Shown: piece after piece, positions 1 through 4,961 of the stretch
Numbering within the stretch: the first letter of the stretch is position 1
How the letters are laid out: every line of letters begins with the position of its first letter
From: Elusimicrobiota bacterium
GTDB lineage: Bacteria; Elusimicrobiota; Elusimicrobia; UBA1565; UBA9628
Direction: 5' to 3'
NCBI GenBank assembly: GCA_023249695.1
Contig: JAHFCD010000190.1
Coordinates: 1 to 5,081 of the forward strand
DNA length: 5,081 bases
The notes under the pieces: model-generated
Database searches by the model: none
The model's input: the letters and a program-made list of their open reading frames with translations, nothing else
What the model was told of the DNA's origin: nothing
Program-made: the position numbers and the translations under genes

Positions 1-1
1 G

Positions 2-166
2 GGCCGCTCCAAGATCTACGGCCTCATCCGCCAGAAGCGCATCCCCGCCTCGCGCATCGGCCGCCAGTACCGCTTTTCCCGCAATCTCGTCGACGCCTGG
101 CTGAAGGAACGCCTGATCATGCCCCAGGAGACGCAGATCGCCCTTTTCGACAAGCCGGGAAAATAG
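2..166 (+). CDS. Excisionase/MerR-family helix-turn-helix DNA-binding protein, C-terminal part (5' end outside window)
   Basis: This frame is open from the window edge to TAG at 164-166 and gives 54 residues. The visible part begins inside a helix-turn-helix: SKIYGLIRQKRIPASRIG, then RQYRFSRNLVDAWL. It matches the second half of the small excisionase-type HTH family, whose usual form is a recognition helix (S..T.Y.LI..G.IPA), then R.G...RF and a closing helix ending D.WL. Such proteins bind DNA and act as excision factors or small transcriptional regulators. A 16-residue polar tail (IMPQETQIALFDKPGK) follows. The family is often only 60-80 residues long, so perhaps a third is missing, but a larger protein with this domain at its C-terminus cannot be excluded. 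A hairpin terminator lies 16 bp downstream, so the gene ends its transcription unit. The domain call is fairly secure; the target and role are unknown. Confidence 0.75.
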   Translation, partial: GRSKIYGLIRQKRIPASRIGRQYRFSRNLVDAWLKERLIMPQETQIALFDKPGK

Positions 167-174
167 CCGTTTCC

Positions 175-265
175 CCGTCGACAGCCCCGTCGGAGAAACC
201 TCCGACGGGGCTTGTCATTTTCTCGTCGAGCCCCCGTCGAGAAAAACTTGCATCTCCGTCGGAGA
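175..265. repeat. Cluster of CCGTCG(G)AGA motifs and inverted repeats upstream of the small-protein gene
   Basis: The core CCGTCG(G)A occurs four times: at 175-181, 187-196 (CCGTCGGAGA), 234-242 (CCGTCGAGA) and 256-265 (CCGTCGGAGA, identical to the second copy). Inverse forms are at 201-208 (TCCGACGG) and in TCTCGTCGAG at 221-230. TTTTCTCG at 218-225 pairs perfectly with CGAGAAAA at 238-245. TCTCCGTCGGAGA at 253-265 is a 5-bp palindrome around GTC and sits between the -35 and -10 elements of the predicted promoter. Part of this is simply terminator stem. The copy inside the promoter spacer could be an operator, but that is inference. Confidence 0.45.
183..220 (+). terminator. Rho-independent terminator after the HTH gene
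   Basis: A perfect 13-bp inverted repeat (183-195 with 200-212, starting AGCCCCGTCGGAG) encloses a 4-nt AAAC loop. It is followed by TGTCATTTTCT, a modest T-rich tail. It lies 16 bp after the stop codon of the HTH gene, in the right place to end that transcript. The tail is weaker than that of the terminator at 577-612, so some read-through is possible. Confidence 0.75.
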
Positions 266-277
266 CTATGCTAGATT
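248..277 (+). promoter_or_regulatory. Sigma70-like promoter with extended -10 for the 73-aa gene
   Basis: TTGCAT at 248-253 (consensus TTGACA) is followed after 18 bp by TAGATT at 272-277. An extended -10 TG lies at 269-270 (TGCTAGATT). This predicts a start near 283-286 and a 5' leader of about 55 nt. The site is relatively AT-rich in a GC-rich genome and lies between a terminator and a gene with a strong ribosome binding site. The spacer holds the palindrome TCTCCGTCGGAGA, a possible regulator site. Confidence 0.6.
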
Positions 278-288
278 TTCCCCGTTGC

Positions 289-316
289 ACCCCAGGGATC
301 CAGGGGTATCGATCCC
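289..316 (+). other. Possible leader hairpins in the 5' UTR of the 73-aa gene
   Basis: Two overlapping, mutually exclusive small stems are visible. ACCCC (289-293) pairs with GGGGT (303-307), and GGGATC (295-300) pairs with GATCCC (311-316) around a 10-nt loop. Both stems are short. The Shine-Dalgarno at 328-333 is not part of either, and no known riboswitch was recognised. They may only be leader structure. Confidence 0.25.
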
Positions 317-327
317 GGCATCTGTAC

Positions 328-333
328 GGAGGT
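328..333 (+). promoter_or_regulatory. Strong Shine-Dalgarno for the 73-aa gene
   Basis: GGAGGT lies 7 nt before the ATG at 341. It is the only near-perfect Shine-Dalgarno in the window and fixes the start of the small gene. Together with the promoter and the strong terminator it suggests high expression. Confidence 0.85.
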
Positions 334-340
334 CACGAAA

Positions 341-562
341 ATGGCTGAGAAGGTTCAGAAGGTCGGCGTTGAGCGGGTCCAGGGTTTCCTTTACTACATC
401 GACAAGCAGGGCGACGTGTCCCGCGCGAAGATGGCCCGCGGCGGCAAGAAGGGCGGCAAGACCGAGAAGGTCGCCAAGGCCGGCATCAAGAAGCAGGCCG
501 GTTTCCTGTACTTCCTTGACAAGAAGGGCGACATCTCCCGCGCGAAGATGGTGAACGCGTAA
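341..562 (+). CDS. Small basic two-repeat protein of unknown function (73 aa)
   Basis: I cannot assign a named family. The protein consists almost entirely of two copies of a 29-residue unit, residues 3-31 and 42-70, which share about 18 of 29 positions. Each runs EKV.K.G, then GFLY, two hydrophobic residues, and DK.GD.SRAKM. They are joined by a Gly/Lys-rich linker, ARGGKKGGKT (residues 32-41). Lysine and arginine greatly outnumber acidic residues, so the protein is strongly basic. There is no signal peptide or membrane segment, so it should be cytoplasmic. The GFLYYIDKQGD core looks like a beta-hairpin with a DKxGD turn (inference). A basic, duplicated small domain could bind nucleic acid or an acidic partner, but nothing proves this. 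The start is well supported by GGAGGT 7 nt upstream. The gene is monocistronic, with its own promoter and a strong terminator, which points to an abundant product. Confidence 0.85.
   Translation: MAEKVQKVGVERVQGFLYYIDKQGDVSRAKMARGGKKGGKTEKVAKAGIKKQAGFLYFLDKKGDISRAKMVNA
347..550 (+). repeat. Internal tandem duplication within the 73-aa gene (period 117 bp)
   Basis: Bases 347-433 and 464-550 encode the two 29-residue units, 117 bp (39 codons) apart. The 16-mer TCCCGCGCGAAGATGG occurs exactly at 419-434 and again at 536-551. Elsewhere the two halves differ at many positions, so the duplication is not recent, although the SRAKM segment has stayed identical at DNA level. Confidence 0.85.
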
Positions 563-576
563 GATCCGCCGAAGCA

Positions 577-612
577 GACCCCCGGCGCGCAAGCGCCGGG
601 GGTCATTTTTTT
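577..612 (+). terminator. Strong Rho-independent terminator after the 73-aa gene
   Basis: A perfect 12-bp GC-rich stem, 577-588 (GACCCCCGGCGC) with 593-604, is capped by a GCAA tetraloop (GNRA type). It is followed by CA and seven T residues (606-612). It begins 14 bp after the TAA of the 73-aa gene. This is the clearest terminator in the window and isolates the small gene from panE downstream. Confidence 0.95.
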
Positions 613-629
613 ATGGGGTCATTTTTTTT
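599..629 (+). repeat. Duplicated terminator tail (GGGGTCATTTTTTT twice)
   Basis: The 14-mer GGGGTCATTTTTTT, the end of the terminator stem plus its T-tract, occurs at 599-612 and again at 615-628, separated by AT. The second T-run has eight T residues (622-629). The second GGGGTC could also pair with GACCCC at 577-582, giving an alternative, weaker hairpin. It looks like a slippage or tandem duplication of the terminator tail. Confidence 0.8.
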
Positions 630-631
630 GC

Positions 632-643
632 CATAATCCGGAC
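632..643 (+). promoter_or_regulatory. Putative -10 element of the panE-folD-cax operon (leaderless arrangement)
   Basis: CATAAT (632-637) is one base from consensus TATAAT and lies exactly 6 nt before the GTG start at 644. Transcription would therefore begin at or within a base or two of the start codon. No Shine-Dalgarno is visible between the T-tract and the GTG. No good -35 is seen: the position 17 bp upstream reads TTTTAT within the T-rich terminator tail. Leaderless genes with an ANNNT-type hexamer just before the start are known in other bacteria, for example Deinococcus. Here it is inference. Confidence 0.5.
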
Positions 644-1570
644 GTGAGCGAACCAATCCTGGTCGTCGGTCCCGGCGCCGTGGGCCTCTCCCTGACCGCC
701 GGGCTGCGCCGCGCGGGCCTTCCGGTCGCGATCCTGGGCCGCGACGGCGCCGCCGAGCGACGGCTCGCCCGCTCCGGCTTCACGGCGACCTCGCCGGACG
801 GCCGCACCGAGAAGATCGCCGGCCTGACCAGCGCGCGCGCCCTGAAGTCCCCCGCCCGCGCCGCCTTCTTCTGCGTCAAGTCCGGCGACGCCCGGCGCGC
901 CGCGACGGCGGCCCGCCGCTTGATCGGCACGGGCACCGCCGTCGTCGCCCTGCAAAACGGCATCGGCCATGAGAAGGTGTTCCGGCGCGCCTTCGGCCCG
1001 AAGCGCACCGTCATCGGCGTCTGCTACTTCGCCGCGGACCGCTCCGAGCCCGGCTCGCTCAAGCTCAACGGCGGCGAGGACGTCCTGCTCGCGCGCCGCC
1101 CCGGAAACGAAAACGCCCTCGAGGACGCCCGCGTTCTGCTGACGAGCGCGGGCTTCCGCGTCCACCTCAAGGACTCCGAGGAAGGCATGCTGTGGACCAA
1201 GGCCGCGTTCAACGCCGCGGTTAATCCGCTCGGCGCGGCCTGCGCGGTCGAGAGCGGCCGTCTCGAGGCCGACCCGGCCCTGCGCGAGGTCGCGCTCGCC
1301 GCGCTCGGCGAGGCCATCGCCGCCGCCGCCGCGTCCGGCCATCGGCTCGACTACCCCGACATGGCCGACAAGCTCATGCTGTCCTGCCGCAACGCCCCCC
1401 GCCAGCGCAACTCGATGCTCCAGGACCTCGCCGCCGGCCGCCGGACCGAAGCCCGCGCGATCCTGGGACCGCTGCTGCTCGCCGCCAAGCGCCGCGGCGT
1501 GCCCGCCCCGACCCTCGAAATCCTGTCCGCCGTGATCGCGCGCCTGGAGCGCAGGCTCGCCAAGCCATGA
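644..1570 (+). CDS. panE: 2-dehydropantoate 2-reductase (ketopantoate reductase)
   Basis: This cytoplasmic enzyme reduces ketopantoate to pantoate with NADPH, in the pantothenate/CoA pathway. The 308 residues are close to the usual length of about 300. The N-terminal Rossmann motif GPGAVG is at residues 9-14. VKSGDA follows near 78-83, and LQNGIG (103-108) carries the conserved Asn105. The C-terminal helical domain has WTKAAFNAAVNPL with the expected catalytic Lys186, plus Asn190 and Asn194. SMLQDLAAGRRTE (257-269) ends in the conserved substrate-binding Glu269. All key residues of the family are therefore present. The GTG start is the only one that keeps the full Rossmann strand; there is no Shine-Dalgarno, which fits a leaderless message. 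The stop overlaps the folD start by 4 bp (ATGA, 1567-1570). The wider ApbA/PanE family includes other 2-ketoacid reductases, so substrate is inferred, but the motif set favours ketopantoate. Confidence 0.92.
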   Translation: MSEPILVVGPGAVGLSLTAGLRRAGLPVAILGRDGAAERRLARSGFTATSPDGRTEKIAGLTSARALKSPARAAFFCVKSGDARRAATAARRLIGTGTAVVALQNGIGHEKVFRRAFGPKRTVIGVCYFAADRSEPGSLKLNGGEDVLLARRPGNENALEDARVLLTSAGFRVHLKDSEEGMLWTKAAFNAAVNPLGAACAVESGRLEADPALREVALAALGEAIAAAAASGHRLDYPDMADKLMLSCRNAPRQRNSMLQDLAAGRRTEARAILGPLLLAAKRRGVPAPTLEILSAVIARLERRLAKP

Positions 1571-2427
1571 GCGCCGCGATCCTCGACGGCCGGGGCCTGT
1601 CGCTTCGCCTGCTCGCCGAGGCTCGGCGGCGCGCCGCGGCCGTGGAGCGCCGCCGCGGCCGTCCCCCGCGCCTGGCGATCGTCGCCGCCGCGGACGGCTC
1701 CGCCGAAAGCTACCTGAAGGCCAAGATCAAAGCCTGCGCCGCGGCCGGCGTCGTCGTCGTCGTCCACCGCCTCTCTCCCGGCCCGCGCGCGAAGACCCTC
1801 GGCCTGCTCGCCGACCTCGCGGCGGACGCCTCGGCCGACGCCCTGCTCATCGAGACGCCCTATCCGCGCGGCATCACGTCGGCCGACGCGGCGGCGGCGA
1901 TCCCGCCCGACAAGGACGCCGAAGGGATCACCCCGACGGCCTACGGCCGGCTTTTTCTCGCCAAGACCTGGAAGGAGGCCGCGGGCCTCGTCGCGCCCTG
2001 CACCGCGCTCGCCCTCGCGCGCCTGGCGCTCGCCGCCGGCGTCCCGCTGTCCGGACGCCGCGCCGTCGTCGTCGGCCGCTCGGCGACCGTGGGCCGCCCC
2101 GCCGCGCACCTGCTCTCGACGCTCGACATGACCGTGACCACGGCCCACTCCCGCACGAAGGGCCTCGCCGCGCTGTGCCGCGAGGCCGACCTGCTCGTGT
2201 TGGCCGCGGGCGCTCCCGGGCTCGTGAAGGCGTCGTGGATCAAGCGCGGCGCCGTCGTGCTCGACGCGGGCGTCACCGTCGTCCGCGGACGCCTTGTCGG
2301 CGACGCGGCGCCGGGCGTCGCGTCGCGCGCCCGCGCGCTGACCCCCGTGCCCGGCGGCGTGGGGCCCGTGACCACGGCCTGCGCCGTGCTCAACGCGGTG
2401 CTCCTCGCGGAACGCCGGACGCGGTGA
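1567..2427 (+). CDS. folD: FolD-type methylene-THF dehydrogenase/cyclohydrolase, divergent active site
   Basis: FolD interconverts 5,10-methylene-, 5,10-methenyl- and 10-formyl-tetrahydrofolate in the cytoplasm, using NADP(H). The length (286) matches the family (about 285-300). Seen here: SYLKAKIKA (48-56) with the conserved Tyr49 and catalytic Lys53; the nucleotide-binding VVVGRSATVGRP (167-178); AHSRTK (193-198); and the signature TPVPGGVGPVT (259-269). Several usually invariant positions differ. The VQLPLP motif reads IETPYP (95-100), so the catalytic Gln is Glu96. KDVDG reads KDAEG (116-120), so the catalytic Asp is Glu119. PCTPxG reads PCTALA (144-149), and the VGxDPAS loop is altered. 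One or both activities may therefore be changed, or this may be a FolD paralogue. The start overlaps the panE stop (ATGA) and the stop overlaps the next start (GTGA), so translation is probably coupled. No clear Shine-Dalgarno is visible. Confidence 0.88.
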   Translation: MSAAILDGRGLSLRLLAEARRRAAAVERRRGRPPRLAIVAAADGSAESYLKAKIKACAAAGVVVVVHRLSPGPRAKTLGLLADLAADASADALLIETPYPRGITSADAAAAIPPDKDAEGITPTAYGRLFLAKTWKEAAGLVAPCTALALARLALAAGVPLSGRRAVVVGRSATVGRPAAHLLSTLDMTVTTAHSRTKGLAALCREADLLVLAAGAPGLVKASWIKRGAVVLDAGVTVVRGRLVGDAAPGVASRARALTPVPGGVGPVTTACAVLNAVLLAERRTR

Positions 2428-3482
2428 TCGAGCGGGTCTTCGCCGGCCTCCTGATCGTCTGCGGCCCCGGCGCGATCGCCGCGCATTTCCTCCACGCGCC
2501 CGACACCGCCGTCTTCCTGCTCTCCGCGCTCGCGGTCGTGCCCCTCGCGCATTACGTCGGCCACGCGACCGAGGCCCTCGCGCACAAGGTCGGCTCGGGC
2601 CTCGGCTCCCTGCTCAACGCCTCCTTCGGCAACGCCGCCGAGCTGATCCTCGCCTTCGCCGCGCTGCGCGCGGGCAAGACGCAGATGGTCAAGGCCTCGA
2701 TCACCGGCTCGATCATCGGGAACCTCCTGCTGATCCTCGGCCTGTCCATGGTCGTCGGCGGCGCGAAGCGCGCGAAGCAGAAGTTCAACCCGGTCGCCGC
2801 GCTCGCCGGCGCGTCGATGATGTATCTCGCGATCGCCGCGCTCGCGATGCCCGACCTGTTCCACCTCGCCCTCGGCCCCGCGGCCGAGCCGCGCCTCATC
2901 GGCCTGTCGGTCGGCATCTCGGTCGTGATGCTCGCGCTTTACGCGCTGTCCCTTTTCTTCTCGATCCGAACCCACGCGCACCTCTACACCGACGAGGCGG
3001 GCGTCGAATCCGAGCATCCGTGGTCTATTAAGAAAGCCGGGCTCGTTCTCGCGGCCGCCACGGCGGGCACGGCCCTGATGGCGGAGCTTTTAGTGCACGC
3101 CGTGGCGGGCGCCTCGATCCGCTGGGGCCTGACCGAGACCTTCGTCGGCGTCATCGTGCTCGCCGTCGTCGGCAACGCGGCCGAGCACGCGACCGCGGTC
3201 GTGATGGCCTCCAAGGACAAGATGGACCTGTCCTTCAACATCGCCGTCGAGAGCTCGAAGCAGATCGCGTTGTTCGTGGCGCCCGTGCTCGTCCTCGCCA
3301 GCCTCAAGTTCGGCCCGGCGCCGATGTCCCTCGAGTTCACCCATCTCGAGACGGCGGGCCTGGGCCTCAGCGTCGGCGCGCTCACCTTGACCGCGCTCGA
3401 CGGCGAATCGCACTGGCTCGAGGGCGCGATGCTGCTCGCGCTGTACGCGATCCTCGCCGTCGCCTTCTACTTCGTGCCCTGA
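2424..3482 (+). CDS. cax: Ca2+/H+ (CAX-type) cation antiporter
   Basis: This integral membrane protein of the CaCA superfamily, CAX branch, exchanges cytoplasmic Ca2+ or related divalent cations for protons. The 352 residues and roughly eleven hydrophobic segments fit the bacterial CAX size. Both alpha-repeats are present. The first has SFGNAAELILA (67-77, with acidic Glu73) followed by SITGSIIGNLLLILGLSM (92-109). The second has VVGNAAEHATA (248-258, with Glu254) followed by NIAVESSKQIALFVAPVLV (272-290). The GNxxE motifs supply the cation-binding acidic residues. A hydrophilic loop of about 20-25 residues (roughly 181-203) separates the halves. The start is taken as GTG at 2424, which overlaps the folD stop (GTGA) and places the first hydrophobic segment at residues 5-23. 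Upstream in-frame starts would run deep into folD. It is the last gene of the operon, with no evident metabolic link to panE-folD. Specificity for Ca2+ over other cations is family-based inference. Confidence 0.92.
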   Translation: MIERVFAGLLIVCGPGAIAAHFLHAPDTAVFLLSALAVVPLAHYVGHATEALAHKVGSGLGSLLNASFGNAAELILAFAALRAGKTQMVKASITGSIIGNLLLILGLSMVVGGAKRAKQKFNPVAALAGASMMYLAIAALAMPDLFHLALGPAAEPRLIGLSVGISVVMLALYALSLFFSIRTHAHLYTDEAGVESEHPWSIKKAGLVLAAATAGTALMAELLVHAVAGASIRWGLTETFVGVIVLAVVGNAAEHATAVVMASKDKMDLSFNIAVESSKQIALFVAPVLVLASLKFGPAPMSLEFTHLETAGLGLSVGALTLTALDGESHWLEGAMLLALYAILAVAFYFVP

Positions 3483-3483
3483 C

Positions 3484-4926
3484 CTAGCGGAACAGGAAGC
3501 CGAACGGGTTGAACTCCGCGTCGGCCTTCGCCACCGCGGCCGCGTAGGCCCGCCACGCGGCGTCCGCTTCCACGGGAGTCTTCTCCCACGCGAGGCGAGG
3601 GCGGGTCAGGATCAAGGTGTCCAGGCCGTACTCCGAGAACTTGCCCGGCCGTCCGGAGAAGCCGTACTCGATCTCCCAGCCCGCGGCGATCAGGCGGCGG
3701 ATCAGCGGCCCGTGCTTGCTGATGATGGTGCTGCGCTGGGCGGGGTTCGGGTCGTTCTGGATGATCAGCTGCCCTCCGGGGGCGATCCAGTCCGCCATCT
3801 CCTCGAGCTTGCGCTCGAAGCCGGGGACGTAGTTCACCGCGTTCTTCGTGCGCAGGACCGCGAGCGGCTGGGCGGGCCGCGTCAGCTTGTTGATGTCGCC
3901 CTCGACGACGCTCACGTTCTTCGCTCCGGCCAGCGCCGCGGCGGTCCTCAGGTAAGAGACGACGAATGGCGAGTAGTCGAAGAACGAGTAGTGCGTGCTC
4001 GCGTCGATCTCCCGGTGGATGAAGCCTTGGGCGTTCATGCCGGCGGCCATGTCCCAGTACTCGCCGCGGGGAATCGGGCTCGGCGGCAGGTTCACGGCGG
4101 GGCCGCGGCCGAGCCGCCTCATCATCGCGGTCCGCGCGGACATCACCGTCTCCTGCGCATAGTCCTTGTGCGCATGCCAGCGTCCGAGCAGCTGAAGGAA
4201 CTCGCGCGCCGGCGCGCTGTCGCGCGCCTCATGCAGGCCCACGAGATCGGCGGCGGCCCGGTAGATCGCGCGTCCGCGGAAATCGAACACGCCCTCGCCG
4301 TCCGGGTTCAGCTGCTGGAGAAAATGCTCGCCCATGAAGGTGTATTTTTGGATCGTCTCGGATGCCGCCGCGACGAAGTCGGCGCCGAAGGTATCGACCG
4401 CCTTGGACTTGGGGTGCGCGCGACGGTAGGCGGCCGAGATCTCGGCGTTGGTGGGCGGGCTGAGGCCGCTCGAGCGCCGGTCCTCGGGCGCCGAGCCGGG
4501 CACGGAGGGCCCGTCCCCGATCGCGGGGGCGGAGAGCTTGGCGGCGCCGTCGAACAAAGCCGTTCCGGCGGCGCGGGCCTCGTCGGAGCCGGTCTTTTCC
4601 GGCTGAGCGGCGGCGGGCTTGATCTGAGCGAGAGCGTGCTGATTCGCCTTCGGCGAATCAATGACGACCTGTGCCGCCTTCGGCGCCGGGGACGCTAGCA
4701 GTGCGGGAGCGACGATCAGCGGCGCGGGCGCCGCAACCGCCGCCGACAGCAGGGCGGGGGTCAGGGCCGCAGGCGACAACAGCGGAGCGGGAGCGTTGAG
4801 AGCTGGAACAGGGGCCGCGGTGATGCCCAAACCCGCCTCGGAGACGACGCCGACGCGCGTCTGAGCTTGACCGAAGGTCGGGATCAGGACGGCCAGGGCG
4901 AGAAGAACAGCGCTCTTTGGTCTCAT
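3484..4926 (-). CDS. Exported protein with Ala/Pro-rich linker and SAM-methyltransferase-like C-terminal domain
   Basis: The 480-residue protein starts with a clear Sec signal peptide: RPK, a hydrophobic core (residues 5-18), and a likely cleavage after GQA (residue 21). Residues about 30-160 are low-complexity, rich in Ala, Pro and Leu, and probably a flexible linker. From about 160 the protein becomes globular, with a helical region (160-275) and then a class I methyltransferase-like pattern. This includes YWDMAAGMNAQG (290-301, a degenerate motif I DxAxG), SVVEGDI (339-345), a beta-strand LAVLRTKNAVNYV (355-367), and WIAPGGQLIIQNDP (380-393), the usual post-motif strand. No close named family was recognised, and SAM binding is unproven because motif I is imperfect. 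Such domains are normally cytoplasmic, so export is unusual. The stop is 1 bp from the convergent antiporter stop. There is no Shine-Dalgarno; a TANNNT hexamer 6 nt before the ATG suggests a leaderless start. Confidence 0.8.
   Translation of the reverse strand: MRPKSAVLLALAVLIPTFGQAQTRVGVVSEAGLGITAAPVPALNAPAPLLSPAALTPALLSAAVAAPAPLIVAPALLASPAPKAAQVVIDSPKANQHALAQIKPAAAQPEKTGSDEARAAGTALFDGAAKLSAPAIGDGPSVPGSAPEDRRSSGLSPPTNAEISAAYRRAHPKSKAVDTFGADFVAAASETIQKYTFMGEHFLQQLNPDGEGVFDFRGRAIYRAAADLVGLHEARDSAPAREFLQLLGRWHAHKDYAQETVMSARTAMMRRLGRGPAVNLPPSPIPRGEYWDMAAGMNAQGFIHREIDASTHYSFFDYSPFVVSYLRTAAALAGAKNVSVVEGDINKLTRPAQPLAVLRTKNAVNYVPGFERKLEEMADWIAPGGQLIIQNDPNPAQRSTIISKHGPLIRRLIAAGWEIEYGFSGRPGKFSEYGLDTLILTRPRLAWEKTPVEADAAWRAYAAAVAKADAEFNPFGFLFR
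4641..4685. repeat. Palindrome and repeated CGCCTTCGGCG motif inside the exported-protein linker
   Basis: GATTCGCC-TTC-GGCGAATC (4641-4659) is a perfect 8-bp inverted repeat. Its core CGCCTTCGGCG (4645-4655) recurs exactly 30 bp away at 4675-4685. On the coding (minus) strand the two copies encode the similar peptides APKAAQ and SPKANQ, ten residues apart in the Ala/Pro-rich linker. The most likely reading is a short in-frame linker repeat, with hairpin potential as a by-product. Confidence 0.6.
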
Positions 4927-4938
4927 GCCTTAAGCGTA
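4927..4938 (-). promoter_or_regulatory. Putative -10 element for the exported-protein gene (leaderless arrangement)
   Basis: Reading the minus strand, TACGCT (4938-4933) is followed by TAAGGC (4932-4927) and then ATG (4926). The hexamer fits TANNNT and its 6-nt distance to the start is the same as in front of panE. No -35 match is seen at the normal distance and no usable Shine-Dalgarno precedes the ATG (AAGG is too close). This is a weak call taken alone; the shared geometry is the reason for listing it. Confidence 0.35.
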
Positions 4939-4961
4939 CCCAGCCCGGCGGAACCCTCCCA

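Noticed and set aside
266..592. Open frames overlapping the 73-aa gene (minus 266-592, minus 394-606, plus 285-554)
   Set aside because: They are alternative readings of the duplicated small gene and its terminator. None has a Shine-Dalgarno or a recognisable domain, while the 341-562 frame has a strong start and clear protein-level repeats.
611..2148. Long minus-strand open frames antisense to panE and folD (611-1342, 1351-2148)
   Set aside because: They are low-complexity Arg/Gly/Ala/Glu translations typical of antisense frames in GC-rich genes. The plus strand encodes proteins with full catalytic motifs.
2175..2423. N-terminal extension of the antiporter to an ATG at 2175
   Set aside because: It would overlap folD by about 250 bp and add an 83-residue Arg/Pro-rich, non-hydrophobic stretch. 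The GTG at 2424 gives normal CAX length and a 4-bp coupled overlap.
1941..3017. Minus-strand 358-residue frame across the folD-antiporter junction
   Set aside because: It is extremely rich in Arg, Asp, Glu and Gly, has no domain, and is fully explained as a shadow of two well-supported genes.
3712..4698. Plus-strand 328-residue frame antisense to the exported protein
   Set aside because: It has Arg/Gly/Leu-rich shadow composition and no domain. The minus strand shows a signal peptide and a structured C-terminal domain.
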